This document shows, piece by piece, positions 10,496 through 19,131 of a stretch of 64,000 bases of DNA (within the stretch, counting starts at the first letter, position 1; each line of letters begins with the position of its first letter). The DNA comes from Diaphorobacter caeni. GTDB taxonomy: Bacteria > Pseudomonadota > Gammaproteobacteria > Burkholderiales > Burkholderiaceae_C. The notes under the pieces were generated by a model. The model was given only the letters and a program-made list of their open reading frames with translations. It did no database searches and had not been told where the DNA came from. The stretch lies in NCBI RefSeq assembly GCF_015354245.1, contig NZ_JADKYZ010000011.1:1-64000 (forward strand), written 5' to 3'. The translations under genes were made by a program, and so were the position numbers.

Positions 10496-10992
10496 AGCTC
10501 TCCTTCCATCAGCACATTGCGCTGTTCTGGATGATCGGTGCTCCGGGCGTCTTCGCGCCCGTGATCGAGAACGCCAAGCGGCCCGATGCCGGCGCCGTCA
10601 TGGCGTGGGGTGTCGCGATCGTGGCGGTGATGATCCTCTTCACCCCTTTGCTGCTGCGCTGTCCACCATTCCGGCGCTGGTATGGCCGGACGGATGCGCT
10701 GTCGGAGCGGCAGCGCCAGGCGCTTGCCGAGCGCGGCCTGCGCCGCTACTACCAGACCGCTTTCGATGACGGCTACGTGCCCCGCGTGATGCCCTACGTG
10801 TGGCGCATCATCTGGACGGTCGGCGGGTTGATGGCTGTGACCGCCGTACTGCCTACCAACACCGGACGGCCAGCCTTCGATGCCTTGGTGGTCTTCTCGA
10901 CCTGGTATCCGATAGGCGTGATGCTGCTGGTTTTCGCGTCGAGGCCCCTTGGCCGGTTGATTCGCCAAAGAGCACAGGAGCGGCGGAAATGA
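10492..10992 (+). CDS. Unknown four-helix membrane protein
   Basis: A 166-residue protein with about four hydrophobic segments (roughly residues 6-24, 36-56, 101-121 and 130-150). A charged cytoplasmic region of about 45 residues lies between helices two and three. It is translationally coupled on both sides by ATGA overlaps. No known family is recognised. Its place among transposon genes suggests cargo rather than a transposition role. Confidence 0.6.
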   Translation: MKLSFHQHIALFWMIGAPGVFAPVIENAKRPDAGAVMAWGVAIVAVMILFTPLLLRCPPFRRWYGRTDALSERQRQALAERGLRRYYQTAFDDGYVPRVMPYVWRIIWTVGGLMAVTAVLPTNTGRPAFDALVVFSTWYPIGVMLLVFASRPLGRLIRQRAQERRK

Positions 10993-11360
10993 GCACGTCA
11001 ACCATCGAGGCGCTGGCCAGCGCCTGGGCAAGGATTGCCGAGGAAGCGGAATTCCCCGCTGACTACGAGGGGACTGCCACACCACAAGCGCATCGGGCTA
11101 GCGAAGCTATTCAGGAGCAGATTCGGGAGCGCATCGTCGCCACCAACGACATGCGGCTGTTCAGCCTGCTGCACCTGCTGGGTCAGGCGTCGCTGCGCAT
11201 GGAGCAAGCGCTGTGGCCGGAGGATTACGAGCGGATGACGCGCGAGGTTGAGGAAGCCCTGCGGCAAGCCACCGACGCCAACGCCAGATCGTACACCCAC
11301 GAAGAAGTGATGCAGGCGATGCAGGAACGCATCGACCGGGCGCGAGACAAGCCATGTTGA
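10989..11360 (+). CDS. Unknown acidic helical protein
   Basis: A 123-residue, mostly helical, acidic protein (for example LAEEAEF-like and EDYERMTREVEEALRQA stretches). It overlaps the preceding membrane protein by four bases and the resolvase by seven. The pairing of a basic, a membrane and an acidic small protein in one coupled string is unusual. I do not recognise the family. Confidence 0.6.
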   Translation: MSTSTIEALASAWARIAEEAEFPADYEGTATPQAHRASEAIQEQIRERIVATNDMRLFSLLHLLGQASLRMEQALWPEDYERMTREVEEALRQATDANARSYTHEEVMQAMQERIDRARDKPC

Positions 11361-11911
11361 TTGGCTATGCGCGCGTCTCGACGCAGGATCAGAACCTGGA
11401 GCTGCAACGCGAAGCCTTGAGCAAGGCCGGATGTAAAAAGGTCTTCGAGGACAAGGTGAGTGGCACGCGGGCAGACCGGCCTGGCTTGGCCAAGACGCTC
11501 GAAATGCTGCGCGAAGGCGATACTTTGGTCGTCTGGAAGCTCGACCGGCTGGGCCGGTCGGTCAAGCAACTGGTCGATCTGGTCGGCGATCTGCACAAGC
11601 ACGGTGTCCAGTTCAGGAGCCTCACCGACTCCATCGACACCGGCACACCATCCGGGCGGTTCTTCTTCCACGTCATGGCGAGCCTTGCCGAAATGGAGCG
11701 CGAGCTGACCGTCGAGCGCACCCGCGCCGGGCTGGAAGTCGCCAAGCAGCTCGGCCGCAAAGGCGGCCGCAAGCCGAAGATGACCGACAGCAAGATCGAG
11801 TCGGCCAAGAAGCTGCTGGCCAGCGGGGTGCCGCCCAAGGACGTGGCCAAGAACCTCGGCGTGTCCATTCCGACGCTGTACCGCTGGGTGCCAGCCTCCA
11901 CGCACGCTTAG
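11354..11911 (+). CDS. tnpR: Serine resolvase of a Tn3-type element
   Basis: Serine recombinase of 185 residues, with nucleophile S9 in YARVSTQDQ, the conserved [10 protein letters not shown] segment and a C-terminal helix-turn-helix ([20 protein letters not shown]). It belongs to the general resolvase/invertase family and is distinct from the tniR product. Its TAG stop lies within the 38-bp terminus, so the gene is tightly packed against the element's end. No tnpA accompanies it. Confidence 0.88.
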   Translation: MLIGYARVSTQDQNLELQREALSKAGCKKVFEDKVSGTRADRPGLAKTLEMLREGDTLVVWKLDRLGRSVKQLVDLVGDLHKHGVQFRSLTDSIDTGTPSGRFFFHVMASLAEMERELTVERTRAGLEVAKQLGRKGGRKPKMTDSKIESAKKLLASGVPPKDVAKNLGVSIPTLYRWVPASTHA

Positions 11912-11944
11912 CGTGCTTTATTTTCCGTTTTCTGAGACGACCCC
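11907..11944. repeat. Tn21-type 38-bp terminal inverted repeat
   Basis: On the minus strand it begins GGGGTCGTCTCAGAAAACGG at 11944 and ends CTAAG at 11907, identical to the Tn21 family end as I remember it. The outer GGGG side faces the broken accC. It is in the same orientation as the degenerate copy at 8470-8507. Confidence 0.92.
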
Positions 11945-12306
11945 ATGGTGCGCATCACCGCTGCACTTGGGCCGATGAACACCAGACCGGCCTCGGCCAC
12001 CTTGTCGGCAAAGCCCGCGTTCTCGCTCAGAAAGCCGTAGCCCGGGTGAATCGCGTCGGCGCCCGACATCGCCGCCACGTCGAGCAGCGCCGACTGGTCC
12101 AGATAACTGCGCGCGGACGGTGCCGGGCCGATGCAGTAGGACTCTTCAGCCATGCGCACATAGAGCGCGTCCCGGTCCGCCTCGGAATGGACCACCACGC
12201 TCGCGATGCCCAGTCGCCTGCAGGCACGCTGCACGCGCAGCGCAATCTCGCCGCGATTGGCGATCAGCACTTTTTTCAATGACTTCGTCTTTGCATCATT
12301 TCGCAT
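11945..12306 (-). pseudogene. accC: Biotin carboxylase AccC, truncated by transposon insertion
   Basis: Only about the first 121 residues of a biotin carboxylase remain: the N-terminal fold with [14 protein letters not shown] and [14 protein letters not shown]. Homology stops at VMRTMG, exactly at the Tn21-type terminus, and the frame then runs into a stop inside the repeat. The ATP-grasp and catalytic domains (over 300 residues) are missing here. ATG 12306 has a strong GGAGGAG site; a GTG at 12315 overlaps accB. The rest may lie beyond the IS1071 end, outside this window. It was the last visible gene of a long operon. Confidence 0.92.
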
Positions 12307-12308
12307 GT

Positions 12309-12764
12309 TCAGCACTCCTCCAGCTCAAACAGCGGCTGGCCGGCCTTCACCAGCTCGCCGTTGTCGCACAGCACGCGCCGAACGCGTCCGCGCTGCTCGC
12401 TTTCGATCTCGTTCATGATCTTCATGGATTCGAGCACCCCCAGCACCGCGCCCGCCTCGACGGCGTCGCCGTCCTTCACCAGCGCGGAGCCTCCGGGAGT
12501 GACCGATCGATAGAACGTGCCCGCCATGGTGGCCTTGATGATCTGCAGCGCTGCGTTGATCGGCAGGTCCACGGGCTTGGCCTCCGGCGCGGTTGGCGGT
12601 TCGGTGGACGGCGCGGGAATCGCGCTCGCCTCCACGGCGCACGCGGCACCGGCATGGCGCTGAATGCGCACTTCCACGCCATGCTCCGCCAGTTCCAGCT
12701 CATCCACCTGCGCCTGCGCCGCGGTGGCGATCAGCGATTTGATCTTTTCAATGTCGAACGACAT
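12309..12764 (-). CDS. accB: Biotin carboxyl carrier protein (AccB-like)
   Basis: Carrier subunit of 151 residues for a biotin-dependent carboxylase. The C-terminal biotinyl domain carries [10 protein letters not shown], with the lysine in the biotinylation position. An alanine/proline-rich linker precedes it. It is the partner of the broken accC immediately downstream, six bases after pxpA. Without that biotin carboxylase it would need a partner encoded elsewhere. Confidence 0.9.
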   Translation of the reverse strand: MSFDIEKIKSLIATAAQAQVDELELAEHGVEVRIQRHAGAACAVEASAIPAPSTEPPTAPEAKPVDLPINAALQIIKATMAGTFYRSVTPGGSALVKDGDAVEAGAVLGVLESMKIMNEIESEQRGRVRRVLCDNGELVKAGQPLFELEEC

Positions 12765-12770
12765 GCTTTC

Positions 12771-13538
12771 TCAGTTCCTGTGTTGGGAAATCGGACGCAC
12801 CTGCAGACCGGATTGCACGAGGCGCTCGCGCACCAGCGCGGCCAGGCTGGCGGCACCCGGGGTGTCGCCGTGCACCAGCACCGAATCGATGGCGACAGGC
12901 ATGCGCTTGCCGCTCTGGCTGGTGATGGCGCGATCCTGGAACATGCGCACCACGCGCTCGATGACGGCTTCGGATTCGTGGATCACCGCACCGGGCAGCT
13001 TGCGCGAGACGAGCAGGCCCGCATCGTCATAGGCGCGGTCCGCGAACACCACGCGCCGAACGGGCAGGCCCGCGTTGACGGCGGCGGTCTCCATCTCGGT
13101 CATCGGCGGCGCGATGACGGTGAGCGAGGCGTCGAACGCCTTGATCGCGCCCATCAGCGTCGCGGCGAGTGCAGCATCGGCAAAGCACATGTTGCCGAGC
13201 GCGCCGTGGAACGTCACGTGCTGAACCTTGCGCCCTGCGGCATGGGCGATGCCCTGCAGCGCTCCGAGCTGGTACCAGGTCAGCGCACGCAGCTCGGACG
13301 CATCCAACTGCAGCTGTCTGCGCCCGAAGCCCTGCAGATCCGCAAAGCCCACGTGCGCGCCGATGTCCACGCCGTTGTCGATGGCGAGCTGCACGGTATT
13401 GACCATGATGGAGGGATCGCCCGCATGAAAGCCGCAGGCGATGTTGGCCGAGGTGATCACCTTCATCAGCGCCGCATCGTCGCCCATGCGGTAGGGGCCG
13501 AAGCCCTCGCCCAAATCGCAGTTGATGTCCACGTTCAT
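12771..13538 (-). CDS. pxpA: 5-oxoprolinase subunit A (LamB/YcsF family)
   Basis: Member of the LamB/YcsF family, 255 residues, the catalytic subunit of the prokaryotic ATP-dependent 5-oxoprolinase PxpABC that opens pyroglutamate to glutamate. The family start DINCDLGEGFGPY and the segment NIACGFHAGDP are clear. It lies three bases after pxpC, in the B-C-A order also found in E. coli. Confidence 0.92.
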   Translation of the reverse strand: MNVDINCDLGEGFGPYRMGDDAALMKVITSANIACGFHAGDPSIMVNTVQLAIDNGVDIGAHVGFADLQGFGRRQLQLDASELRALTWYQLGALQGIAHAAGRKVQHVTFHGALGNMCFADAALAATLMGAIKAFDASLTVIAPPMTEMETAAVNAGLPVRRVVFADRAYDDAGLLVSRKLPGAVIHESEAVIERVVRMFQDRAITSQSGKRMPVAIDSVLVHGDTPGAASLAALVRERLVQSGLQVRPISQHRN

Positions 13539-13541
13539 AGT

Positions 13542-14543
13542 TCACATATCCTGAAAAAGAAGCTCCACCGCGCGCCGCACACCCGCGAGATAGTTTTGCA
13601 CGTCCTGCTGCGCCGACAGCGCCTCGGACAGGCTCACGCTCTGGAAGCGCAGGTGCCCGCCGATCGGTGTCTGCGCGAGCCGCCACATGTCCGCCTCGAT
13701 CACCGTGGCGATCTTGGGATAGCCGCCGGCCGTCTGCGCGTCGCACTGCATGACGATGGGCTGACCATGCGGGGGAATCTGCACCACGCCCGGAACGATG
13801 CCGTGCGACAGCAGCTCGACGCGCCGCTCGGGCTGCAGGCCTTCATCTCCGTTCAGGCGCATGCCGATGCGATTGCTCTCCGGCGTGATCTGCCAGACCT
13901 GCGACAGAAAGCGCGTGCGGATCGCCTCGCCGAAGTTCTCCCATTGCGCGGCGGGCAGCACACGCACCACCGTCGCTGCGCCCGTTTGTGCGTCCGTTTG
14001 TGCGTCCGCAGCCTGCGGCGCGGGAATGCCCGCGCACGGGGGCAGCACGCCATACCGGCGCTTGGAGCCGGACGGGCGTCCCGTCGCGACTTGCAACACA
14101 TCGCCCTTGCGCAGAGTACGTCCGTCGAGCCCGCCGAAGCCGGCCTTCAGATCGGTGCTGCGCGAGCCCAGCACCAGCGGCACGTCAATGCCTCCGGCCA
14201 CGCACACATAGGCCACCCCGCCACGCTCGGGCGCACGCAGCGTGACGCTCTGCCCCGGCTGCACCACGACGCTCCACCAGGGCGGGCACCGTTGGCCATC
14301 CACCTCCATCTGCGCGTCCGATCCGGTGACGGCGATGCGGGTCGCCTGTTGAAACCGCAAACGCAGCGGAAAGATCACCACCTCGAGAAACGCCGCATCC
14401 ACCGCGTTGCCCACCATCAGATTGCCGACCTGCGCGGCCAGCGCATCGAGCGGCCCGCCCACACCCACGCCATAGCGCCGGTAGCCGCGCCGCCCCGCGT
14501 CCTGCACGGTCGTGAGGCCGCCAGTTGCCAGTATCTCGATCAC
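13542..14543 (-). CDS. pxpC: 5-oxoprolinase subunit C (biotin-dependent carboxylase-like, KipA family)
   Basis: KipA/PxpC-family protein of 333 residues, opening with IEILATGGLTTVQDAGRRGY. It starts at a GTG that overlaps the pxpB stop, so translation is coupled. With PxpB it forms the phosphorylating part of 5-oxoprolinase. The length is normal and no damage is seen. Confidence 0.9.
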   Translation of the reverse strand: MIEILATGGLTTVQDAGRRGYRRYGVGVGGPLDALAAQVGNLMVGNAVDAAFLEVVIFPLRLRFQQATRIAVTGSDAQMEVDGQRCPPWWSVVVQPGQSVTLRAPERGGVAYVCVAGGIDVPLVLGSRSTDLKAGFGGLDGRTLRKGDVLQVATGRPSGSKRRYGVLPPCAGIPAPQAADAQTDAQTGAATVVRVLPAAQWENFGEAIRTRFLSQVWQITPESNRIGMRLNGDEGLQPERRVELLSHGIVPGVVQIPPHGQPIVMQCDAQTAGGYPKIATVIEADMWRLAQTPIGGHLRFQSVSLSEALSAQQDVQNYLAGVRRAVELLFQDM

Positions 14544-15223
14544 GACAGGGCCTCCACCGCGCGAAAGCGCACCACATCCCCCGGCGACAGCAGCGCGGGC
14601 GATGGCGCCGCCGGATTGAAGAACTGCCGATCAGTGAACCCGATCACGTTCCAGCCGCTGGGCAGCGTCTGCGCCTGCACGCCCGTCTGCGCGCCGCCGA
14701 TGGACACGCAGCCGGCCTGCACCTTGAGGCGCGGCTCGGCGCGGCGCGGCGTGTGCAGCCGCTCATGCAGACCGCCCAGATACGCGAAGCCGGGGTGCGC
14801 GCCGAGAAAGAACACCGTGTAGGTCGCGTTGCTGTGCAGCTCGATCACATCCTGCACGTCGATGCCGTTGTGCGCGGCGACATGCTCGATGTCCAGACCG
14901 CGCTCTCCGCCATAGACCACCGGCAGTTCGAACTCGCGCGCGGCACGGCGGGACTCTTTGGGATGCATCCAAGCCTGCAGCACATTCGCCTGTACCTGGG
15001 TCGCGTCGATCCGCGCCGCATCAAAGACCAGCATGAGGTTGTTCATTCCCGGAACGGCCTCTTCCACGCCGGGCAGATCGGACACTTCGTGCGCAACCAT
15101 CAGAATCCGCTCCTGCAAGGCCAGGCTGAGCGGCGGCGCGCAGTCGAACAGCAGCGCGCCGGTGCCCAGCGCGCTCACCGTCAGCGCTGGCGGCGTGCCC
15201 TGATGCGTCTCGCGTGCGCTCAT
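14540..15223 (-). CDS. pxpB: 5-oxoprolinase subunit B (KipI family)
   Basis: KipI/PxpB-family protein of 227 residues, also described as allophanate hydrolase subunit 1-like. Typical segments include ALLFDCAPPLSL and the FFLGAHPGFAYLGG motif. It overlaps the upstream biotinyl-domain gene by four bases (ATGA) and pxpC by four bases. Confidence 0.9.
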   Translation of the reverse strand: MSARETHQGTPPALTVSALGTGALLFDCAPPLSLALQERILMVAHEVSDLPGVEEAVPGMNNLMLVFDAARIDATQVQANVLQAWMHPKESRRAAREFELPVVYGGERGLDIEHVAAHNGIDVQDVIELHSNATYTVFFLGAHPGFAYLGGLHERLHTPRRAEPRLKVQAGCVSIGGAQTGVQAQTLPSGWNVIGFTDRQFFNPAAPSPALLSPGDVVRFRAVEALS

Positions 15224-15645
15224 GCCCGCGCCCTGACGGTGAACACCGGCTTGCCGAAATCCACCTTGTCGCCCTCGGCCACCAGCAGATCGCCCACCAC
15301 GCCCGAGACGGGGCTGTCGATCGACTTGAGAAGCCCGCGCGACTCGAGGTAGAGCGCCGCTGCGCCCTCCTGCACCTGCGCGCCGGCCTCCAGCGCCGCT
15401 GCACCCGCCTGCGCGGGATGGCGCAGGCGCACGACGCCGAGCGCACCGGAGCGCACCACGACATCGCCGTCCGGTGTCTCGTTGGCCGAGGTGATCGACG
15501 CCGTCGGGTCACAGGCCGCGAATTGCCCACCTCCCGCAGCGCGCGTGACGATGCGCAGCCGCGTCGCGGCGTCGCGTATCTCGATGGCCTGCATGCCGCT
15601 TTGGCGCAACTGCTGCGCGATCTGAAGAATGTCCGCTGGATTCAT
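15220..15645 (-). CDS. Biotinyl/lipoyl-domain protein lacking the biotin lysine
   Basis: A 141-residue protein resembling acetyl-CoA carboxylase carrier proteins: a helical N-terminus, a variable middle and a C-terminal biotinyl/lipoyl fold (SPVSGVVGDLLVAEGDKVDFG). Where carriers have EAMKM, this protein has ESRGLL, so the modified lysine is replaced by glycine. The ATG at 15645 gives a normal-length N-terminus (MNPADILQIAQQL). It sits between the transporter and pxpB genes and overlaps pxpB. It may be a structural or regulatory partner rather than a biotin carrier. Confidence 0.8.
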   Translation of the reverse strand: MNPADILQIAQQLRQSGMQAIEIRDAATRLRIVTRAAGGGQFAACDPTASITSANETPDGDVVVRSGALGVVRLRHPAQAGAAALEAGAQVQEGAAALYLESRGLLKSIDSPVSGVVGDLLVAEGDKVDFGKPVFTVRARA

Positions 15646-15684
15646 GTGATCTGGAAAGAATGGTCTACGCTGGCTTCGCTGCAA

Positions 15685-16542
15685 TCAGGGCAGCGCTTCG
15701 AACTTCAGGTCCTTGATCGCGGTGACCTTGTAGGGACGCTTGAGCTTGTACTCCGAATCGTCGCCGAACCACTTCTTCCAGTGCTGGTCCATGTAGCCGC
15801 TGGCCTCGAGCTTGCCCAACACCGCGTTGATTTCGTTGTGCAGCGCGGTCTCGCCCTTGGTCATGCCGATGGCGACGGGCTGGATGTAGAGCTCCTCGTC
15901 CATCACCACGGCGGGCTTGGGGCCCTTCTGCGACTGGATCGCGAAGGCCGTGGCGGACACGTTGTTGATCACGAACGCGTCGACCTTGCCCTGCTGCAGC
16001 GCGAGGAACGCGGAGGATGCGTCCTGATAGGTCAGCGGCGTCGCGCCCTTCAGGCGCAGCTTGATCGCGGTCTCGGAGGTCGAGCCCTTGGTAGAGCTGA
16101 TCTTCTTGCCGTCCAGGCTCGCGAGATTCGTCAGACCCGAGGTCTTGCCGACCACCGCCACTTCCTTGCCGACGTTGTAGGCATTGCTGAACTCGACCTG
16201 CTCCGCCCGGGTCTTGGTGTAGCCCATGTTGGCGATGATGATGTCGATGTGACCGAGCTTGAGCTCGGGAATGTGCACGCCCACCGGGAAGCCGCGCACC
16301 TCGGCCTTCAGACCCATTTCCTTGGCGACGGCGTGGCACAGCTCCACGTCGGAGCCGATGGTCTCGCGTGTCTTGGGGTCCGGATAGCCGAACGGGGCGA
16401 TGGCCGCGAACGTGCCGCACACCAGCGTCTTCTTGGCCTTGATGTTGTCCAGCTGATCGGCACTGGCGGTTGCCGAGAATGCAGTGATGGCAACGCCGAA
16501 AGCGGTCACCAGCGCAGAAGCCATACGGGACTTGGTTTGCAT
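15685..16542 (-). CDS. Polar amino-acid ABC transporter, substrate-binding protein
   Basis: Periplasmic family-3 solute-binding protein of 285 residues. A signal peptide ends near ATASA (about residue 28), followed by the typical KTLVCGTFAAIAPFGYPDP opening. It is co-transcribed with an ATPase and two permeases upstream and 5-oxoprolinase genes downstream, which suggests pyroglutamate or a related amino acid as cargo. That substrate is inference from context. Confidence 0.9.
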   Translation of the reverse strand: MQTKSRMASALVTAFGVAITAFSATASADQLDNIKAKKTLVCGTFAAIAPFGYPDPKTRETIGSDVELCHAVAKEMGLKAEVRGFPVGVHIPELKLGHIDIIIANMGYTKTRAEQVEFSNAYNVGKEVAVVGKTSGLTNLASLDGKKISSTKGSTSETAIKLRLKGATPLTYQDASSAFLALQQGKVDAFVINNVSATAFAIQSQKGPKPAVVMDEELYIQPVAIGMTKGETALHNEINAVLGKLEASGYMDQHWKKWFGDDSEYKLKRPYKVTAIKDLKFEALP

Positions 16543-16588
16543 GATGGAGGTTCCTTGTGTTGGGTGGGGGGAATGGACGAAAACGGGA

Positions 16589-17371
16589 TCAGTGCGAGCG
16601 CAGATCGTTGAGGAAACGCTGTGCCCGCTCGGACTTGGGGTTGCTGAAGAAGGCCTCCGGCGTATCGGATTCGATGAGCGTTCCGTGGTCCATGAACCAG
16701 ACGCGGTCGGCCACTTCGCGCGCAAAGTTCATCTCGTGCGTCACGCACATCATGGTCATGCCATCGCGCGCGAGCTGCTTCATCACCTGCAGCACCTCGC
16801 CCACCATCTCGGGGTCGAGCGCGCTGGTGGGCTCATCGAACAGAATCGCCGGCGGGTTCATCGCAAGAGCGCGGGCGATCGCCACGCGCTGCTGCTGTCC
16901 GCCCGAGAGCTGACCCGGATAGGCCGACGCCTTGTTGGCCAGGCCCACGCGCTCAAGCAGCTGAAGGGCGCGCGCACGGGCGTTCGCACGCTTCTCGCCC
17001 AGCGCGGTGACGGGGGCGAGCTCGATGTTTTCCGTGACCGACAGGTGCGGGAACAGGTTGAAGCTCTGGAACACGAAGCCCACGTGGGCGCGGAACTTGT
17101 TGATGTCCAGCTTGGGCGAATAGACGTCCTGGCCGTCGAACTCGATGCTGCCCTTCTGGATGGGCTCGAGCCGGTTGACGGTGCGGATCAGCGTGGACTT
17201 GCCCGATCCCGACGGACCGCAGACGACGATCACCTCGCCCTTGTTGACGGTCGCGTTGATGTCGTTGAGCGCATGGTATTCGCCATACCACTTGTTGACG
17301 CCTTTGAAGGAGATCATGGGCTTTCCACCCTCTACTGCCTTGATCATGGGGATGCTCTTTTCGGGATTCAT
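16589..17371 (-). CDS. Polar amino-acid ABC transporter, ATP-binding protein
   Basis: GlnQ-type ATPase of 260 residues. Walker [10 protein letters not shown] is at about residues 52-60, followed by the signature LSGGQQQR and the Walker B/D-loop segment [13 protein letters not shown]. The ATG at 17371 overlaps the permease stop (ATGA); a second ATG at 17347 would also give a complete domain. It probably serves the neighbouring permeases and could serve the ATPase-less transporter at 28722-31099. Confidence 0.93.
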   Translation of the reverse strand: MNPEKSIPMIKAVEGGKPMISFKGVNKWYGEYHALNDINATVNKGEVIVVCGPSGSGKSTLIRTVNRLEPIQKGSIEFDGQDVYSPKLDINKFRAHVGFVFQSFNLFPHLSVTENIELAPVTALGEKRANARARALQLLERVGLANKASAYPGQLSGGQQQRVAIARALAMNPPAILFDEPTSALDPEMVGEVLQVMKQLARDGMTMMCVTHEMNFAREVADRVWFMDHGTLIESDTPEAFFSNPKSERAQRFLNDLRSH

Positions 17372-18123
17372 TGAACATTGACGGGCCGCACTGCAGCCAC
17401 GGAAGCCTGGGACGCGCCCTGACCGAGCTTTCCCGCGCGGCGCAGCGCGATGCGCTGTTCGAGCCAGCGCGCCAGTTGCGTGAGCAGCGCGCACACCACG
17501 AAGTAGATCGCCGCGAGCAGGATGTAGACCTGGAAAGGCATGGTCAGCAGCGTCGCGTTGATCTGGCTGCCGGCGAAGGTCAGCTCGTTCACGCTGATCA
17601 CATAGCCGAGCGCCGTGTCCTTGATGCTGGAGACGAACTGCGAAATGATCGCCGGCACCATGTTGTAGATGGCCTGCGGCAGCAGCACCTTGAAGGTGGT
17701 CTGCATGTAGCTCAGGCCGATGGCGCGCGCGGCCTCGGTCTGGCCGGTGGGCAGGCCCGTCATTCCGGCGCGCACGATTTCCGCGAGGTAGGCCGACTGG
17801 TAGACCACCAGCGTCACCAGCATCGTCGTGAAGCCCGCGACGGGACGACCCAGTATCTGCGGCACGATGAAGTAGGTCCAGAAGATGAACATGATGAGCG
17901 GCACGCCGCGCACCACGTAGACGATGGCGGTCGCGGGCCAGCTCAGGAATCGCAAGGGACTCAGGCGGCACAGCGCCAGCAGCACGCCCAGCGGGAAAGC
18001 CAGCACGATGCCGAAGATCGACAGCAGCAGCGTCACCGCCAGCCCGCCGAGCGGACCGTTCGGATACTGGCCGACCAGCAGCAGCATCCAGTTGTCGCGA
18101 ATGATGTGGAGGATGTCGGTCAT
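17368..18123 (-). CDS. Polar amino-acid ABC transporter permease
   Basis: HisM/GltK-type permease of 251 residues with about five membrane helices and the conserved [21 protein letters not shown] loop that docks the ATPase. It starts two bases after the companion permease and overlaps the ATPase gene by four bases. Confidence 0.92.
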   Translation of the reverse strand: MTDILHIIRDNWMLLLVGQYPNGPLGGLAVTLLLSIFGIVLAFPLGVLLALCRLSPLRFLSWPATAIVYVVRGVPLIMFIFWTYFIVPQILGRPVAGFTTMLVTLVVYQSAYLAEIVRAGMTGLPTGQTEAARAIGLSYMQTTFKVLLPQAIYNMVPAIISQFVSSIKDTALGYVISVNELTFAGSQINATLLTMPFQVYILLAAIYFVVCALLTQLARWLEQRIALRRAGKLGQGASQASVAAVRPVNVQ

Positions 18124-18125
18124 GG

Positions 18126-18824
18126 TCAGCGGGTCTTGATCTTGGTACGGTGTTCAATCAGCGCGCCAGCCCACATGAGCAGCAGCGACAGCGCCAGATA
18201 GATGACGGTCGACGCGAGATACACCTCGAAGGTCTTGAAGGTCTGGCTTTCCACTTCTTTGGTCACGTAGGTCAGCTCGGCCACGCCCACGGTCATGGCA
18301 AGGCTGGTGTTCTTGAACAGCAGCACGGTGTGGTTGATCAGCGGCGGCAGCGCGATGCGCATCGCCTGCGGCATGATCACGAGTCGGCTCGCCTGCAGAT
18401 ACGACAGTCCGAGCGCGCGCGAGGCCTCGAGCTGCGAGGCGGGAATCGAGCGGATGCCGCCGCGCAGGTCCTCCGACATGTAGGCGCCCAGGCACAGGCC
18501 GATGCCGATGAACGCGAAGATGAACTCGCTGTTGTGCGCGTTGATCCATTGCTGTGCGCCCTCGGGCAGCAGCGCGGCCACGCCGAAGTACCAGAGAAAG
18601 ATGTGCACCAGAAGCGGAACGTTCTGGTGATATTCCACATAGGCCGTAGCCACCCACACGCTGAGCTTGTTGGTGCTCATGCGCATCACCGCGATGATGA
18701 TGGCCATCGTCATGGCGAGCGCGAAGGCGATGGCCGCGAGCTCCAGCGTGTTGATCAAGCCCTTCCCCACCTGCGCCAGAAACTCGGGCTTGGCGAAGAG
18801 CGAAAAATCCAGTTGAATGCTCAT
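18126..18824 (-). CDS. Polar amino-acid ABC transporter permease
   Basis: Second HisM/HisQ-type permease of 232 residues, the first gene of the leftward transporter-oxoprolinase operon. The ATPase-docking loop [20 protein letters not shown] is clear. The operon promoter should lie in the 307 bases upstream. Confidence 0.92.
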   Translation of the reverse strand: MSIQLDFSLFAKPEFLAQVGKGLINTLELAAIAFALAMTMAIIIAVMRMSTNKLSVWVATAYVEYHQNVPLLVHIFLWYFGVAALLPEGAQQWINAHNSEFIFAFIGIGLCLGAYMSEDLRGGIRSIPASQLEASRALGLSYLQASRLVIMPQAMRIALPPLINHTVLLFKNTSLAMTVGVAELTYVTKEVESQTFKTFEVYLASTVIYLALSLLLMWAGALIEHRTKIKTR

Positions 18825-19131
18825 GCCACGGCCCTCTCGCGTGCGTGGCTTGCGGCGCGCGCGGGAGCTTCACTGAGCGGTGTCCTGACCGCCGCCGGCG
18901 AACGAATAGTGATGGGATCTTCTCTCATGCTTTGAATGTCATCTCATGCCTTGATGTGCGCAACCGCACGCGCTGCGCTGGATGCCGAACGATGTCCACG
19001 CATCCGTCTCGCCGTGACCTGCGGATGGCCGGCGCAGACGCGGGCCATCCGCTCGGGGGATATGCCGCGAATTTCGCCGCCGCCGCACCGATGTGAAGCA
19101 GTGTGTGGCTTGCGTCGCGACATGCCTATTT
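18825..19131. promoter_or_regulatory. Intergenic region, presumed operon promoter
   Basis: Non-coding stretch between the aminotransferase end and the first permease. A small GTGCG-CAAC-CGCAC hairpin lies near 18956-18969. No firm promoter boxes or operator could be assigned by eye, but the leftward operon must be expressed from here or from the upstream gene. Confidence 0.4.

Larger units (their letters stand above)
8572..11944. mobile_element. Tn3/Tn21-type segment with cargo and resolvase but no transposase
   Basis: The segment runs from the Tn5053-type right end to a perfect Tn21-type 38-bp terminus. It carries a toxin-antitoxin pair, a cupin, three unknown genes and a serine resolvase whose stop codon lies inside the terminus. 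No tnpA is present; it was probably lost when the tni element and IS1071 entered, or the segment depends on transposase supplied in trans. The outer end abuts a broken accC. Confidence 0.75.

Noticed and set aside
12120..14822. Very long plus-strand open frame opposite accB, pxpA and pxpC
   Set aside because: It is a GC-rich antisense shadow: the sequence is rich in Arg, His and Ala, lacks domains, and the opposite strand encodes well-conserved proteins.
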